Positions 8,597 to 20,486 of a stretch of DNA of 64,000 nucleotides are shown here, in pieces. A program made the translations under genes and the position numbers. Source of the stretch: Sphingobium boeckii (GTDB lineage Bacteria; Pseudomonadota; Alphaproteobacteria; Sphingomonadales; Sphingomonadaceae); NCBI RefSeq assembly GCF_014199215.1, contig NZ_JACIJC010000002.1, forward strand, positions 310,001 through 374,000, in the 5' to 3' direction. Every line of letters starts with the position of its first letter. Position 1 is the stretch's first letter. Under the pieces are notes generated by a model. It did not search any database. It was not told the origin of the DNA and was given only the letters and a program-made list of their open reading frames with translations.

Positions 8597-10051
8597 ATGT
8601 TTCTCGGCATCGACATCGGCACCTCCAGCGTGAAGGCGATCGTCCTGGACGATGACGGCGTGGTCGTCGGACAGGGTACCGCGCCGCTGTCCGTTTCGCG
8701 GCCCACGCAGCTCTGGTCCGAACAGAATCCCGAGGATTGGTGGAGCGCCACCTGCACGGCCGTCCAGGCGATCGATGCCGATGTGCGCGCGTCCGTCCGG
8801 TCCATCGGCCTTGCAGGGCAGATGCACGGGGCGACGTTGCTGGGCGAGGATGACACGCCCCTGCGTCCGGCGATCCTGTGGAATGACGGCCGCAGCTTTG
8901 CCGAATGCGAGGCGCTGGAGCGCGCCGTCCCCGCCCTGCACGGCATCACGGGAAACCTCGCCATGCCCGGCTTCACCGCGCCGAAGCTGCTGTGGGTCCG
9001 CGAGCATGAGCCGGAGATATTCGATCGGGTCCGCCATGTGCTGTTGCCCAAGGATTATGTCCGTCTGCGCATGACTGGCGACTTCGCGTCGGACATGTCG
9101 GACAGCGCCGGGACGCTCTGGCTCGATGTCGCAGCCCGGCGCTGGAGCGACGCGATACTGAACGCGTGCGGGCTTGATGCGGATCACATGCCGGCGCTGT
9201 TCGAAGGCACTCAGATCACGGGACAATTGCGACGAGAAATTGCGCAGCTTTGGGGCATGGGCGAAGTCGCGGTCGTTGCCGGCGGCGGTGACAATGCGGC
9301 AGGCGCTGCCGGCGTCGGGGTCGTGCGCGATGGTGACGCCTTGTTGTCGCTGGGCACTTCCGGCGTGATCTTCGCCGCGACCGATCAGTTCCGGCCCAAT
9401 CCGGCCGGCGCGGTTCACGCCTTCTGCCATTGCCTGCCGGGGATGTGGCATCAGATGTCGGTGCATCTGAGCGCCGCATCCTGCATCGACTGGGCGTGCC
9501 GAATCACGGGGGCGGCCGATCCAGCCGAGATATTCACGCGGGCGGAAGCGAGCGGCATTGGTGCCGGCCCCGAACTCTTCCTTCCTTATCTCTCGGGAGA
9601 GCGCACGCCGCACAATGATCCGCATGTGCGGGGTGCGTTTCTCCAGCTCGACAATGAAACCGACGCCGGGCGCATCGCCCAGGCCGTGATCGAGGGCGTC
9701 GCCTTCGCGCTTGTGGACGGGATGACGGCGTTGCAGGCGGCGGGCACGCGCATCGAAAAGCTCTCGGTGATCGGAGGCGGCGCGCGGTCTGCTTATTGGG
9801 GGCGGATCATCGCCTCCACGCTCGCCGTGCCGCTGGTCTATCTCGACGGCGGCGAGGTCGGCCCGGCGCTGGGTGCGGCGCAGCTCGCGCGCGCCGCCTT
9901 TCTCGGCACCGACGCCGCGGCGCTCTGCGTGCCGCCGCCGATATCGCACGTCATCGAACCCGAAGCCGACATCACCGATCGCCTCGCCGGCAAGCAACAG
10001 CGTTTCCGCGATGCTTACGGACGGATCATCAACAAGGACAACATCACATGA
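8597..10051 (+). CDS. xylB: Xylulokinase
   Basis: FGGY-family kinase phosphorylating D-xylulose to xylulose 5-phosphate. The N-terminal phosphate loop [20 protein letters not shown], the QMHGATLL segment, the [22 protein letters not shown] motif (catalytic Asp region) and the C-terminal ADP site [11 protein letters not shown] are all present. The start at 8597 gives 484 residues, the usual family length, and places the loop at the very N-terminus. An in-frame ATG at 8537 would add 20 residues but has GGAGAG directly abutting it, which is too close; neither start has an ideal ribosome binding site. Its TGA overlaps the ATG of xylA, so the two are coupled. Confidence 0.95.
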   Translation: MFLGIDIGTSSVKAIVLDDDGVVVGQGTAPLSVSRPTQLWSEQNPEDWWSATCTAVQAIDADVRASVRSIGLAGQMHGATLLGEDDTPLRPAILWNDGRSFAECEALERAVPALHGITGNLAMPGFTAPKLLWVREHEPEIFDRVRHVLLPKDYVRLRMTGDFASDMSDSAGTLWLDVAARRWSDAILNACGLDADHMPALFEGTQITGQLRREIAQLWGMGEVAVVAGGGDNAAGAAGVGVVRDGDALLSLGTSGVIFAATDQFRPNPAGAVHAFCHCLPGMWHQMSVHLSAASCIDWACRITGAADPAEIFTRAEASGIGAGPELFLPYLSGERTPHNDPHVRGAFLQLDNETDAGRIAQAVIEGVAFALVDGMTALQAAGTRIEKLSVIGGGARSAYWGRIIASTLAVPLVYLDGGEVGPALGAAQLARAAFLGTDAAALCVPPPISHVIEPEADITDRLAGKQQRFRDAYGRIINKDNIT

Positions 10052-11361
10052 GCGCCGACTTTTTTGCAGACATTCCCACCATCCAGTTTCAGGGCACGGA
10101 CGCCACGGACGAACTGGCCTATCGCTATTATGACAAGAACCGGATGGTGCTCGGCAAGCGGATGGAGGATCATCTGCGCTTCGCCATATGCTTTTGGCAC
10201 AGCTTCTGCTGGCCCGGCAGCGACGTCTTTGGCGGCGGAACATTCAACCGCCCCTGGCACGCGGGCGCGAATGACAGTGCGGCGGCGGCGGCCAAGCGGG
10301 CGGCGGCGTTCAGCCTGTTCGAAAAGCTCGATGTGCCCTTCTATACCTTCCACGATATCGACGTGATGGCCGAGGCCAATGACGTGGCGGACCACCGGCG
10401 TCTGTTTGCGGAGGCCGTAGACGATCTCGAACGCCTGCAGTCCGCCCATGGCCGCAAGCTCCTGTGGGGAACCGCCAATCTGTTCAGCCATCCGCGCTAC
10501 GCCGCGGGTGCCGCCACCAGCCCCGATCCCGAAGTGTTCGCCTGGGCCGCGATGCAGGTGCGCGACGCGATCGAGGCCACGCACCGGCTGGGCGGTGCCA
10601 ATTATGTATTGTGGGGCGGGCGCGAAGGCTATGACACGATCCTCAACACCGATCTTGGCCAGGAACTCGATCATTTCGGTCGGTTTCTGTCCATGGTGGT
10701 CGAACACAAGCATAAGATCGGCTTCACCGGCGCGATCCTGATCGAACCCAAGCCGCATGAGCCGACCAAGCATCAATATGATTTCGATACGGCCACCGTC
10801 TATGGTTTCCTGAAGCGTTATGGCCTGGAAGACGAGGTGCGCGTCAATATCGAGGCCAACCACGCCACGCTATCGGGCCATACGTTCGAGCATGAGATCG
10901 CGATGTCGCGCGCGCTTGGCGTGTTCGGATCGATCGATGCCAATCGCGGTGATCCGCAAAATGGCTGGGATACCGATCAATTCCCCAATTCGGTCGAGGA
11001 ATTGACGCTGGCCATGATCGAGATCCTGCGCGCCGGCGGCTTTACGACGGGCGGTTTCAATTTCGACGCCAAGGTCCGCCGCCAGAGCATGGAGCCGATC
11101 GATCTGTTTCACGGTCATGTCGGCGCGATCGATGTGGTGGCGCGCGGCTTGCTGCGGGCGGCGGCGATCATCGAGGACGGACGCCTGGATGCGTTCGTCG
11201 CGGACCGCTATGCGGGATGGAATGGCCCCGTGGGGCAGTCCGTCGCCGGCCCGGCGGCGACGCTGGAATCCGCAGCCGATTACGCCATTGCCAAAGCGTT
11301 CACGCCGAAAGCGCGCTCCGGCCGGCAGGAAATGCTGGAAAATCTGATCAATCGCTTCTGA
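10048..11361 (+). CDS. xylA: Xylose isomerase
   Basis: 437 residues, the normal length of class II xylose isomerases, converting D-xylose to D-xylulose with two divalent metals. Visible signatures include [18 protein letters not shown] near the N-terminus, the catalytic histidine strand [11 protein letters not shown], the metal site [22 protein letters not shown], the [18 protein letters not shown] strand and [19 protein letters not shown]. The ATG overlaps the stop of xylB (ATGA). Together with xylB, the porter and the LacI-type regulator it makes a complete isomerase-route xylose locus, unlike the oxidative xylose pathway of Caulobacter. Confidence 0.97.
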   Translation: MSADFFADIPTIQFQGTDATDELAYRYYDKNRMVLGKRMEDHLRFAICFWHSFCWPGSDVFGGGTFNRPWHAGANDSAAAAAKRAAAFSLFEKLDVPFYTFHDIDVMAEANDVADHRRLFAEAVDDLERLQSAHGRKLLWGTANLFSHPRYAAGAATSPDPEVFAWAAMQVRDAIEATHRLGGANYVLWGGREGYDTILNTDLGQELDHFGRFLSMVVEHKHKIGFTGAILIEPKPHEPTKHQYDFDTATVYGFLKRYGLEDEVRVNIEANHATLSGHTFEHEIAMSRALGVFGSIDANRGDPQNGWDTDQFPNSVEELTLAMIEILRAGGFTTGGFNFDAKVRRQSMEPIDLFHGHVGAIDVVARGLLRAAAIIEDGRLDAFVADRYAGWNGPVGQSVAGPAATLESAADYAIAKAFTPKARSGRQEMLENLINRF

Positions 11362-11368
11362 TCCGTGA

Positions 11369-11384
11369 CCGGCGCTTGCGCCGG
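11369..11384. repeat. GC-rich palindrome after xylA
   Basis: CCGGCGC-TT-GCGCCGG, a 7-bp perfect stem 8 bases after the xylA stop. It shares its CCGGCGCTT arm with a second palindrome at 11423-11444. No U-run follows, so it may be an mRNA 3'-end stabiliser or a short repeat family member. Confidence 0.5.
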
Positions 11385-11422
11385 AAGCGGATACATGATG
11401 CAATTCAGGAAGGGTTAGAATG

Positions 11423-11444
11423 CCGGCGCTTTCGAAAGCGCCGG
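11423..11444. repeat. 22-bp perfect palindrome between xylA and the rhamnosidase gene
   Basis: The 11-base arm CCGGCGCTTTC is followed directly by its reverse complement, giving a perfect 22-bp palindrome. It lies 61 bp after xylA and about 88 bp before the GH106 start. It could be a terminator without a U-run or a binding site for a dimeric regulator. A further 12-bp palindrome (GGCGCGCGCGCC) lies at 11465-11476 and an AT-rich promoter-like stretch at about 11495-11512. Confidence 0.5.
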
Positions 11445-11532
11445 AGCCTGGCGTAAGTCAATTCGGCGCGCGCGCCGGGCCGGGGCGGCGTTTCAATTCA
11501 TAATTATAATGATGCCAGATTGGGAGATAGGA

Positions 11533-14934
<3,402 letters not shown>

Positions 14935-14982
14935 GGATATCCCCTCGGCGATCCGGAAAGTGAGCCTTGGAAGAGGATCGGG

Positions 14983-15537
14983 CTAGGGACGGATGGCGTT
15001 CAGGATCATCGCCCAGCACGACCAAAAGCCGATGATCGCTGTGAATTCCACCGCGCCCTTGTCTCCATATTGCGCGACCACGCGGGCGAACAATGCCGCG
15101 GGCACATCGCCCGAGACCACGGCGTTGGTATATTCCACCACCAGCCGCTGCTCATCATCGAACAGCGTGGTCTTTTCCCAATAGGGCAGCGCCGCCAGCA
15201 ATTCCGGACCGATCCCGCACGCCTTGGCCGCCGCCAGCCGGGATTCGAACGAATAAGCGGATTTCAGCTTCAGATTGAGCGCGGCGAAGGCCAGTTCCCG
15301 CAAATCCGCCCGCGCGCTCCAGCCGAGATCCAGCGCCATGAAGCGGCTTAGCTGGGCGAAATGCAGCGCCAGCTTCGGATTGTGCGCGAGGATGGCCGTT
15401 CCGGCATGACTATCGTCAATCGCGGCATTCTCCACCCCCGGAAAGAGATGCGCGAACAATGCCACGCCATCCGCAGGCGGCAGCCCATCCGCCCCGACAG
15501 GATAATCCGAAGCCTTGTAAATCCCCTTGATGCGCAC
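14983..15537 (-). CDS. Carboxymuconolactone-decarboxylase-fold (AhpD-like) protein without CxxC
   Basis: 184 residues from a GTG at 15537, chosen because GGAG lies 8 bases before it; an in-frame TTG at 15567 is the only earlier option. The helical core (LARFMALD-type segment LSRFMALDLGWSARADLRELAFAALNLKLKSAYSFESR) resembles the CMD/AhpD fold found in carboxymuconolactone decarboxylases and peroxidase reductases. The position where AhpD-type members have a C-x-x-C redox pair reads KSAYSFE, so a thiol redox role is unlikely. It may act as a decarboxylase-type or unknown enzyme. It points towards the end of the GH106 gene and shares no operon with it. Confidence 0.75.
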   Translation of the reverse strand: MRIKGIYKASDYPVGADGLPPADGVALFAHLFPGVENAAIDDSHAGTAILAHNPKLALHFAQLSRFMALDLGWSARADLRELAFAALNLKLKSAYSFESRLAAAKACGIGPELLAALPYWEKTTLFDDEQRLVVEYTNAVVSGDVPAALFARVVAQYGDKGAVEFTAIIGFWSCWAMILNAIRP

Positions 15538-15805
15538 CGATAAATCTCCGTCGCTACCTGTTTTCAATCCGGCACCCGTCGCGTCCTATTTCAAACGCGT
15601 ATCCGCATCCCGACGCTCTTGATAGCGCCCGCTTTCCAAGTTGACACGTCCGCCAGAAATCCGGCAGGCTTTCGTGGCATTATAAATTCATGGATAGGGC
15701 GCCTGGCAAAAAGCGCGCCGGGCAACACGCTCTTGCCCATGCTTCATAGGGTGCCTGTCGAAAGGCGTGCGCCGCCTCCATTCAAGCTTGGGATACAAAC
15801 TGATC

Positions 15806-17218
15806 ATGAGACTTTCAGAGGCGAACCTGTCCGCGCTGTCGCCGCATGTCGCCCTGCCCGGCTATGACCGCGCAGCGCAGCGCGTGGGCATCGTCCATTT
15901 CGGGATCGGGGCGTTTCACCGCGCGCACCAGGCGGCCTATACCGACGACGCTATGGCTGCGGGCGAGCGCGACTGGGCGATTACCGGGGTGTCGCTCCGC
16001 TCGGGCTCGATCCGGGACCAGATGATGCCGCAGGACGGCCTCTATACGATCGTCGAGCGCAGTTCGGCGGGCAGTGCGCTCCGCCTGATCGGCGCGGTGA
16101 CCGCGGTTTTGGTCGCGCCCGAAACGCCTCAGGCGGTGATCGACGCATTGGGGTCTGCCGATACGCATATCGTCAGCTTCACCATCACAGAGAAAGGATA
16201 TTGGCGCCGCGCCGATGGCGGGCTGGATATCGCGGCGGCGGATGTGGCGCATGATCTGTCCGGCGCAGGCGCACCGCGCACCATCTATGGCTTTCTGGCC
16301 AAGGCCTTTGTCCAGCGCCGTGCCAACGGCCTGCCCGGCCTGACCTTGCTTACCTGCGACAATCTGGCGGAAAACGGCGAAATCCTGGCTGGTCTGCTTG
16401 GCGATTTTCTGGATCGCGCAGATCCCGAATCCGCATCATGGTTTCGGATGCACTGCACCTGTCCGTCCACCATGGTCGATCGCATCGTGCCGGCCACCAC
16501 GCCAGGAGACCGCGATACGCTGACCGCAGAGATCGGGCTGCGCGATGAGGCGCTGGTCCTGACCGAAGCCTTTCGCCAATGGGTGATCGAGGATAAATTC
16601 GCCGGCCCGCGCCCGCTTTGGGAAAATGTAGGCGCCCAGATCGTTGCTGACGTGCGGCCTTACGAGATCGCAAAGCTCAGGATGCTGAATGGCGCGCATT
16701 CCGCCATCGCCTATCTGGGGCTGCGCGCCGGTCATGACTATGTGCATCAAGCGGTCGCCGATTCCACCATCCGCCCGCTGATCGAAACGCTGATGCGCCA
16801 GGAAGCGGCCGCGACGCTTGATCCATTGGCGGACATGGACACCAATGCCTATGCCGACGCCCTGTTCGCCCGCTTCTCCAACAGTGCATTGCCCCATCGC
16901 CTGATCCAGATCGCGATGGACGGATCGCAGAAGATTCCCCAGCGCTGGCTACAGCCGCTGGTCATCAACCGGAATTGCGGACGCGATTGCTCCGCGACAT
17001 TCACGGCGCTGGCGGCCTGGTTGCTGCATATCCGCGGCGACGCCCGCCCGGTGGATGATCCCATGGCGGGCGAGCTTGCGGGTTTGTGGGCGCGCCATGG
17101 CCTTGAAGGCATCGTCGCCGCACTTTTTGGAACAGACGGCGTATTCGCCGCCAGTTGGACAGCCTCACCGCAGGACCAGCAGGCGCTGACCGCGCACCTG
17201 ATGATGCTGGCAGTCTGA
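15806..17218 (+). CDS. Mannitol dehydrogenase family oxidoreductase (fructuronate reductase/polyol dehydrogenase)
   Basis: 470 residues, the family length. It has the NAD-binding GIVHFGIGAFHRAHQAAY loop near residue 30 and the catalytic signature YEIAKLRMLNGAHSAIAYLG, with the active-site Lys and the N-x-x-H, typical of the PSLDR (polyol-specific long-chain dehydrogenase) family. Members interconvert mannitol and fructose, or mannonate and fructuronate; the sequence does not separate them. No hexuronate isomerase or mannonate dehydratase is nearby, so a UxuB role is only possible. The start at 15806 is set by homology; an earlier in-frame ATG at 15767 adds a non-conserved tail. It stands alone between a CMD-fold gene and a convergent LysR gene. 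Confidence 0.9.
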   Translation: MRLSEANLSALSPHVALPGYDRAAQRVGIVHFGIGAFHRAHQAAYTDDAMAAGERDWAITGVSLRSGSIRDQMMPQDGLYTIVERSSAGSALRLIGAVTAVLVAPETPQAVIDALGSADTHIVSFTITEKGYWRRADGGLDIAAADVAHDLSGAGAPRTIYGFLAKAFVQRRANGLPGLTLLTCDNLAENGEILAGLLGDFLDRADPESASWFRMHCTCPSTMVDRIVPATTPGDRDTLTAEIGLRDEALVLTEAFRQWVIEDKFAGPRPLWENVGAQIVADVRPYEIAKLRMLNGAHSAIAYLGLRAGHDYVHQAVADSTIRPLIETLMRQEAAATLDPLADMDTNAYADALFARFSNSALPHRLIQIAMDGSQKIPQRWLQPLVINRNCGRDCSATFTALAAWLLHIRGDARPVDDPMAGELAGLWARHGLEGIVAALFGTDGVFAASWTASPQDQQALTAHLMMLAV

Positions 17219-17241
17219 TCGTCGCCGGGTGACTGCAAAGA

Positions 17242-18132
17242 CTAGGCGAACGACGTCAGTGCGGTCACCCTTTGCCGCAGCGCCTGTTTCAGCGCACGCG
17301 CCAGCGGCGACTGCGACCTTCTCGCCAGCGAATAGACAACCATGCGGATTTCGCGTTGCACGGTATCGCTGGCGCGCGGCAATTCCCGCAGGCTTCCCGC
17401 CCACAGTTCGTCAGTGACCGCATAGCGCGATGAGAACCAGATCGCGTCGGTCGACTTGGTGATCGCCGCAAGAGAGCCGTAATCTTCGATAACGTGCGAC
17501 GGCCCACGGGCATAACGCTCGATTTCAGGCGGAAGCGGAAGCCCGGCCCAGCTCGAACGCACGATCGGAAATGTCTGGCCTTCGCACGGGCCGCGCAGCA
17601 GCGGATGATCCTCGCGCACGATCAGGCTCAGCGGGAAATTCCCGAGCAACTCAACCCGTGCCTGAGACGCATCCGGCAGCAGTCCATCCTGGCTGACGAA
17701 AAACTCTATCTCATTGGCCAAAAGCAGCGACCAGAGCGCCTCCACATCGCGCACCACGACTTCGTTCGTCACCTCCGGCGCGGTTTTCAGCCGCTCCGAC
17801 AGCACACCTGAAAGCAGCGCGCGGCTGGGCATCGGGCCCATGCCGAAGCAGATATGACCGGCCTCCCCCTTGGCGCTCAGGACGAAATGGCGCTCGAGAT
17901 CGCTGACCTCCGCAATCAGGTGACTCGCGCGTTCGATGACCCGTCGTCCCTGTGGCGTCACGCTGACGCCCGCACGATCGCGATCGAAAAGCCTCATGCC
18001 GAGCTGCTTTTCAAGCGCTTGCAACGACCGGCTCAGCGCAGATTGCGAGATGCCCAGATCCTCGGCAGCCCGCGCAAAATGCAGGCGTTCGGACAAAGCG
18101 AGCAGATATCGCAGACTTCGCATTTCAATCAT
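17242..18132 (-). CDS. LysR-family transcriptional regulator
   Basis: 296 residues. The N-terminal winged helix-turn-helix is clear (MRSLRYLLALSERLHFARAA, then ISQSALSRSLQALEKQLGMRLFDR, VTPQGRRVI), followed by a LysR substrate-binding domain. The start is an ATG at 18132 with GAGG upstream; an ATG at 18123 is also possible. It is divergent from the CGSC-motif protein gene. The 133-bp gap holds a 15-bp interrupted inverted repeat with ATGAA...TTCAT ends, a typical LysR binding layout, so it most likely controls the neighbouring unit and itself. Confidence 0.93.
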   Translation of the reverse strand: MIEMRSLRYLLALSERLHFARAAEDLGISQSALSRSLQALEKQLGMRLFDRDRAGVSVTPQGRRVIERASHLIAEVSDLERHFVLSAKGEAGHICFGMGPMPSRALLSGVLSERLKTAPEVTNEVVVRDVEALWSLLLANEIEFFVSQDGLLPDASQARVELLGNFPLSLIVREDHPLLRGPCEGQTFPIVRSSWAGLPLPPEIERYARGPSHVIEDYGSLAAITKSTDAIWFSSRYAVTDELWAGSLRELPRASDTVQREIRMVVYSLARRSQSPLARALKQALRQRVTALTSFA

Positions 18133-18164
18133 GATGCGCGAACCTCATTAAAATAGGCAATTCT

Positions 18165-18202
18165 ATGAATTTGACGCAGCCCCCTTGCTCTGTCAATTTC
18201 AT
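18165..18202. promoter_or_regulatory. Inverted repeat, candidate LysR operator
   Basis: Arms at 18165-18179 (ATGAATTTGACGCAG) and 18188-18202 (CTCTGTCAATTTCAT) pair at 12 of 15 positions around an 8-base spacer. It is centred in the gap between the divergent LysR gene and the CGSC protein gene, so it is the obvious regulator site. Confidence 0.65.
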
Positions 18203-18265
18203 CCATGACAAGCATGAACGGTTTTCGCGATAAACGCGCGCCGGCATAAGACAGGAGTGGAAGCG

Positions 18266-18826
18266 ATGGCATTGATCAAGGTTCTCGATCCAACCGCGCG
18301 ACGCGCTGACGATAACGCCAGCGCCGGCCCCGATGCAGGTTCGCTTGTGGGCAAGCGCGTCGGCTTCCGGCTCGACCAGATCTGGCGTTCGTGGGATTGG
18401 ATCAGCGAAGTCTGGGCCGCCAAGTTTCGCGAGGCTGGTGCCGAAGTGGTGTTCTGGCGCTCGGCGGGCCGTTCGGGTGACGAGGGCGAGCGGATGAACG
18501 CGGAATATCAGGATTTCCTGAAGACGATCGACGTATCGGTCGTCGGCCTCGCCAATTGCGGCTCCTGCACCGGCTGGACCATTCGCGATGCAATTGCGTC
18601 CGCCAATGCCGGCGTGCCGACCACCGCGATCGCCACCAAGAATTTCGAGGATTTCGCGCATGAACTCGCCGCGCGCGGCGGCCGTTCGGGGCTGCGGGTG
18701 CATGTCCTGCCCTACCCGCTCAATGAATTGAAACGCGACGAGGTGGAAGCGATCGGCGAAGCCTATTTCGAAGGCGCGCTGGCGGCGATGGGCGCCAGCC
18801 TGACCGCGCAGGAGAAAGCGGCATGA
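18266..18826 (+). CDS. CGSC-motif protein, cysteine member of the UGSC (seleno)protein family
   Basis: 186 residues. The start is the ATG at 18266, with GGAG 8 bases before it; a GTG at 18257 overlaps that site. The key motif is VVGLANCGSCTGWTIRDA, with Cys98-Gly-Ser-Cys101 in a loop after a hydrophobic strand. From memory this matches the UGSC family, in which the first Cys is selenocysteine in some marine bacteria. The layout (strand, C-x-x-C, helix, then GVPTTAIATKNFEDFAHEL) suggests a redox or thiolate active site in an alpha/beta protein. The enzymatic role is not known. It overlaps the next gene by ATGA, implying the two products are made in fixed ratio and likely form a complex. Confidence 0.8.
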   Translation: MALIKVLDPTARRADDNASAGPDAGSLVGKRVGFRLDQIWRSWDWISEVWAAKFREAGAEVVFWRSAGRSGDEGERMNAEYQDFLKTIDVSVVGLANCGSCTGWTIRDAIASANAGVPTTAIATKNFEDFAHELAARGGRSGLRVHVLPYPLNELKRDEVEAIGEAYFEGALAAMGASLTAQEKAA

Positions 18827-19962
18827 CGATTCACACGATCAAGCCCTCCAGCCGCCGCAATCCCGTGCCCAAGCCGCTCGTCAGCCGTGATTGCGGCCCG
18901 TCAGGCTGCGAGATCGATTGGCTCACCAGCAAGCGTGTCGAAACGGAAGACAGCATCGAAGCCTTCACTCAGGCCTCGTTGGAACTGGGCTGGGGCGACG
19001 GACTGCCGCTCATTCCACCAACCGACGCGCGCGTGCGGGCGTTCCTTTCGGAAAATGACCGCTATCCCGATGAATTGATCGCGCACATGCCCGATCAGTC
19101 CGAATGCACCGTCGAAAAGATCGTCATCAATGCGGTCATGGCCGGCGCGGCACCGGAATCGCTGGAACTGATCATCGCAGCGATCCAGTCGATCACCGAG
19201 CCCGATTTCGAACTGTATGGCGTCAATGCAACGACCGCATCAGTCTATCCCGCATTTGTGGTCAATGGCCCGATCCGCGACGCGCTCAACATCCCCTATA
19301 GCTATGGCTGCACCGGCGGGGTCGCGACCCAGGCGGTGGCGATCGGCCGCGCGATCCGGCTGATCATGCGCAATGTCGCCGGCCAGGTTGCCGGGGTCAC
19401 CACGCAGACCACTTTCGGTTCGCCAGGTCGCCTCGCCGGCCTGTTGATCGGCGAATGGGAGGAGAAATCACCCTGGGCGCCGCTCGCCGAGCGCCGCGCC
19501 GGCATCGCCGGCAATGCCATCACATCGTTCGGCACGATGGGCACGATGAACATCCTCGACACGACATCGCAGGGCGCGATGGCGTTTCTCGAGATGATCG
19601 GCAAATCGGTCGCCTATCCTGGTGCTAACTGCTTTTCGCCGTCGATGGAATATAGTGAGATGATGATCGGGCTGAACCCGATCTGCGCAGAGATCATCGC
19701 GGCAGAACTGCCCCGCATCGAAGATGTTCAGGAAGCGGTGTGGAAATTCTCCAGTGTTCCCGCCGACTGGCTCGAAAAGCATCATCTCGGCCAGCTCGAG
19801 GCGCAGGGCCGTGTGCGCAGCGACGGGCGCATCTATTGCACGCCCGAGCCGAAGGACATGATCCTGTTCGTATGCGGCGGGCTTGGCGGTCTCCACGCAT
19901 TGGGGCTACACAGCTTCGGCAGTGCTCTGTCCCAAACCAAACCCGTGGCCGCGGCCATCTGA
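18823..19962 (+). CDS. Uncharacterised 379-residue partner of the CGSC protein
   Basis: Coupled to the CGSC protein by an ATGA overlap. The N-terminus has a two-cysteine motif DCGPSGCEIDW (Cys24, Cys29), followed by ASLELGWGDGLPLIPPTDARV. The middle is rich in small residues and cysteine: PYSYGCTGGVATQAVAIGRAIRLI and TQTTFGSPGRLAGLLIGEWEE, then GANCFSPSMEYSEMM. There is no signal peptide and no clear membrane segment. I know no function. Conserved cysteines on both partners suggest thiol or metal chemistry. Similar pairs are annotated as UGSC-associated hypothetical proteins as far as I recall; this should be checked. Possible alternatives are an enzyme on organosulfur or C-X bond substrates. 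Confidence 0.8.
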   Translation: MTIHTIKPSSRRNPVPKPLVSRDCGPSGCEIDWLTSKRVETEDSIEAFTQASLELGWGDGLPLIPPTDARVRAFLSENDRYPDELIAHMPDQSECTVEKIVINAVMAGAAPESLELIIAAIQSITEPDFELYGVNATTASVYPAFVVNGPIRDALNIPYSYGCTGGVATQAVAIGRAIRLIMRNVAGQVAGVTTQTTFGSPGRLAGLLIGEWEEKSPWAPLAERRAGIAGNAITSFGTMGTMNILDTTSQGAMAFLEMIGKSVAYPGANCFSPSMEYSEMMIGLNPICAEIIAAELPRIEDVQEAVWKFSSVPADWLEKHHLGQLEAQGRVRSDGRIYCTPEPKDMILFVCGGLGGLHALGLHSFGSALSQTKPVAAAI

Positions 19963-20047
19963 TCGGCCGATCCGCAAAACTGATCCGCACTGCGCCAACC
20001 GCAGGCAATGAATACAGTCCGAGAGAATCCAACTGAAAGGCACATCC

Positions 20048-20365
20048 ATGCGCATTCTTATCCTGGCGGCGACCATCGCCATCTCCACACTCCCCTCTCT
20101 GGCATTGGCGCAGGCTGCGCCGGCTGCCGTTGCGGCTGTGGCGGGCGGCTACAGCGTCGAGGAAACCGATGTCGGCACGCTGATCGACGATCCCGCCGCA
20201 AAGGCCGTGCTCGACAAATATCTTCCGGGCTTCAGCGGCAATGATCAGGTGGCCATGGCACGTTCCATGACGCTCAAGATGCTCCAGCAATATGCCCCCG
20301 ACACTTTCACCGACAAGGCGCTGACGGATATCCAGACGGAGCTGAACAAGCTCCCCAAGAAGTAA
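20048..20365 (+). CDS. Small secreted protein of 105 residues
   Basis: Begins with a signal peptide (MRILILAATIAISTLPSLA, cut after LAQA). The mature part is a short helical domain, GGYSVEETDVGTLIDDPAAK and then FSGNDQVAMARSMTLKMLQ, with no cysteines. The family is not recognised. GAAAGG lies upstream of the ATG. It follows the CGSC pair by 85 bp on the same strand and precedes a secreted beta-propeller, so it may be part of the same functional unit in the periplasm. Confidence 0.8.
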   Translation: MRILILAATIAISTLPSLALAQAAPAAVAAVAGGYSVEETDVGTLIDDPAAKAVLDKYLPGFSGNDQVAMARSMTLKMLQQYAPDTFTDKALTDIQTELNKLPKK

Positions 20366-20372
20366 CGATTGG

Positions 20373-20403
20373 CCGGCGGTTCGTCATCGAGGATGGCCGC
20401 CGG
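20373..20403 (+). terminator. Hairpin after the small secreted protein gene
   Basis: CCGGCGG (20373-20379) pairs with CCGCCGG (20397-20403) around a 17-base loop and is followed by ATTCTT. The weak T-run makes this a possible, not certain, intrinsic terminator. Confidence 0.45.
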
Positions 20404-20486
20404 ATTCTTACAGCCCATGCGTCGGTGCCGTGCCCTGAAGCACTCGTCTGACGCAGAGTATTCGTCGTGAATCATAGGAATCAGGA

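Noticed and set aside
15641-15686. TTGACA at 15641 and TATAAA at 15681 as a promoter for the polyol dehydrogenase
   Set aside because: The spacing is 34 bp, far from the 16-18 bp needed; neither box has a partner at the right distance.
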